Below are positions 5,964 through 6,953 of a stretch of 6,953 nucleotides of DNA, in pieces. The position numbers and the translations under genes were made by a program. Numbering within the stretch: position 1 is the first letter of the stretch; the number at the start of each line of letters is the position of its first letter. Origin of the DNA: Candidatus Rokuibacteriota bacterium (GTDB lineage Bacteria; Methylomirabilota; Methylomirabilia; Rokubacteriales; CSP1-6). Location: NCBI GenBank assembly GCA_003220195.1, contig QHRT01000148.1:1-6953 (forward strand), written 5' to 3'. The notes below the pieces were generated by a model. It saw nothing but the letters and a program-made list of their open reading frames with translations, did no database searches and was not told the DNA's origin.

Positions 5964-6722
5964 ATGAACTACGAGGTCTACGCGCTCAAGTACGGCGAGC
6001 GGGATACGACCGCGTGCCAGTTCTTCTACCGCGAGTCGTCCCACGAGCCGATCACGTTGCACTACTTCGTCTGGCTGATCCTCGGCGGCCCGCAGCCGAT
6101 CCTCGTCGACACCGGCTTTCGCGACGACGACGCGAAAGCGCGGCACATCCGCAACTACGTGAGCCCGGCGGCGGTCGTCGAGCGAGCGGGGGTGAAGGTC
6201 GCGGACATCCCGATCGCGCTCATCACGCATCTGCACTACGACCACTGGGCCGGCCACAGCCTGTTCCCCGCGTCGGAGTTCTGGGTGCAGCGCGACGAGG
6301 TCGCCTTCTGGACGGGACCCTACGCGCGCTACGAGGCCTTCAACCAGTCGCAGAACGTCCCGGCGCTGGCTGACCTGGTGCCACTCAACTACGCAGGCAG
6401 AATTCGCATCCTGGACGGTGATCGTGAAGTGCGGCCCGGGATTCACGTGTACCGGGTCGGTGGCCACACGGCCGGGTTACAGATCGTGACGGTGCAGACC
6501 GCGCGCGGGACGGTGGTGCTGACGTCCGACGCCTCGCACTTCTACCGGAACGTCGAGCGCTGGCAGCCGGTGCAGATCATCACGAGCCTGCCGGAGATGC
6601 TGGCGGCGTTCGAGCGCATCCACGAGCTGGCGGGACCGGAGAAGCTGATCGTGGCGGGCCACGATCCACAGGTGAGCGATCGGTTCAAGCAGGTGGAGCC
6701 GGGGATCGTGAAGATCGCGTGA
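5964..6722 (+). CDS. Metallo-beta-lactamase-fold hydrolase, N-acyl-homoserine lactonase family
   Basis: The 252-residue protein has the complete metal site of the MBL fold. HLHYDH at 89-94 gives His89, His91, Asp93 and His94; His168 is in GGHTAG, Asp189 in TSDASH and His233 in AGHDP. The pattern is that of AiiA/AttM-type dizinc lactonases, which open the ring of acyl-homoserine lactones. In AiiA a catalytic tyrosine lies three residues after the bridging Asp; here that position is His192, with a tyrosine at 194, so the acyl-homoserine lactone specificity is doubtful. There is no signal peptide, so it is cytoplasmic. It starts 37 bases after the methionine synthase, with a strong SD and no visible terminator between them, so an operon is likely. 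That neighbour hints at a lactone or thiolactone of homoserine or homocysteine as substrate, which is inference. No LuxI- or LuxR-like gene is present in the window. Confidence 0.9.
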   Translation: MNYEVYALKYGERDTTACQFFYRESSHEPITLHYFVWLILGGPQPILVDTGFRDDDAKARHIRNYVSPAAVVERAGVKVADIPIALITHLHYDHWAGHSLFPASEFWVQRDEVAFWTGPYARYEAFNQSQNVPALADLVPLNYAGRIRILDGDREVRPGIHVYRVGGHTAGLQIVTVQTARGTVVLTSDASHFYRNVERWQPVQIITSLPEMLAAFERIHELAGPEKLIVAGHDPQVSDRFKQVEPGIVKIA

Positions 6723-6772
6723 CGGCGCGACAGGTGCTCCCCGGGGGGACGTGCGTGTGAGTATGCTAGTAA
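6723..6772. other. Short gap with CG-rich self-complementary patch and remnant start ATGCTAGTA
   Basis: CTCCCCGGGGGGA near 6738-6750 is largely self-complementary but lacks a loop and a T-tract, so it is not a good terminator. ATG CTA GTA at 6763-6771 could encode Met-Leu-Val, a typical VapC opening, but it is out of frame with the PIN-domain body that follows. No VapB-like antitoxin frame fits in the gap. Confidence 0.35.
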
Positions 6773-6953
6773 GACCACGAGGCGTGCCGGGAACTCCTGA
6801 CGAGCGCGGAACACCGCCTGGTCATTCCTGCGCTCGTCGTCGCCGAGGCGACGGTCTTGATCGGGACCAGACTCGGCGCGCGGGCCGAAGCGGAATTTCT
6901 CGGCTCGCTGCGCGAGCTCGACGTCGAAGCGCCGGCCATGGACGACTGGATCA
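6773..6953 (+). pseudogene. VapC-like PIN-domain toxin, 5'-truncated and running off the window
   Basis: From 6773 the frame encodes 60 residues with PIN-domain character: DHEACRELL, then VIPALVVAEATVLIG with the conserved acidic Glu25, then FLGSLRELDVEAPAMDDWI. PIN toxins of the VapC family are Mg-dependent RNases, usually paired with a VapB antitoxin. The frame is closed directly upstream by TAG TAA (6767-6772), and there is no standard start before TTG 6857. About 20 N-terminal residues are therefore absent, including the first catalytic aspartate of the usual VDTSAL-type opening. The upstream ATGCTAGTA lies in another frame, which suits a deletion across the 5' end. No antitoxin gene precedes it. 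The right part is outside the window. A broken toxin-antitoxin remnant is the simplest reading; an assembly error is possible. Confidence 0.65.

Noticed and set aside
6735..6755. Possible terminator after the lactonase-type hydrolase
   Set aside because: The GC palindrome has no loop and no following T-tract.
1..6953. CRISPR array, tRNA, rRNA, insertion sequence, prophage or biosynthetic cluster
   Set aside because: I saw no regularly spaced repeats, no tRNA-like cloverleaf, no transposase or integrase motifs and no phage structural genes on either strand.

Overview
This is a visibly G+C-rich stretch of bacterial chromosome. Several genes start with GTG, and Shine-Dalgarno (SD) sequences are clear in front of two of them. 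Nothing points to a phage, plasmid or insertion sequence. A multiheme c-type cytochrome with an export signal, next to metabolic enzymes common in soil and sediment bacteria, suggests an environmental, probably Gram-negative bacterium. High-GC lineages such as Acidobacteriota, Methylomirabilota/Rokubacteria or Myxococcota would fit, but the sequence alone does not decide between them.

Layout, left to right. (1) 1-532, minus strand: the N-terminal third of an M1 zinc aminopeptidase (PepN type), cut by the window edge. (2) 614-1477, minus: a DUF2877 protein, the family of E. coli AllH/YlbF, probably transcribed together with the aminopeptidase. (3) 1478-1691: a divergent intergenic region with small dyads. 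(4) 1692-3170, plus: an exported pentaheme c-type cytochrome with a C-terminal beta-rich domain. Its signal peptide is encoded upstream of the only standard start codon, and its reading frame runs 252 bases into the gene facing it. (5) 2919-4532, minus: a cytoplasmic gamma-glutamyltransferase-family Ntn hydrolase resembling oxamate amidohydrolase HpxW. (6) 4533-4894: a 362-base divergent intergenic region with one reasonable promoter on the plus strand. (7) 4895-5926, plus: a short, single-domain, cobalamin-independent-type methionine synthase, closest by recall to the folate-independent MesD group. (8) 5964-6722, plus: a metallo-beta-lactamase-fold hydrolase of the N-acyl-homoserine lactonase type, with a strong SD and 37 bases behind the methionine synthase. 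(9) 6773-6953, plus: the body of a VapC-like PIN-domain toxin that has lost its N-terminus.

Two functional themes can be proposed. The methionine synthase and the lactonase-type enzyme look like one transcription unit, so the lactonase may act on a homoserine- or homocysteine-derived lactone rather than on a quorum signal. The DUF2877 protein and the HpxW-like hydrolase both have their best-known relatives in oxamate/ureide nitrogen metabolism, although the cytochrome gene separates them here. No clearly new multi-gene system is visible. The most unusual points are the cytochrome's start and 3' end, the MesD-type enzyme without its usual partner, and the broken toxin gene.
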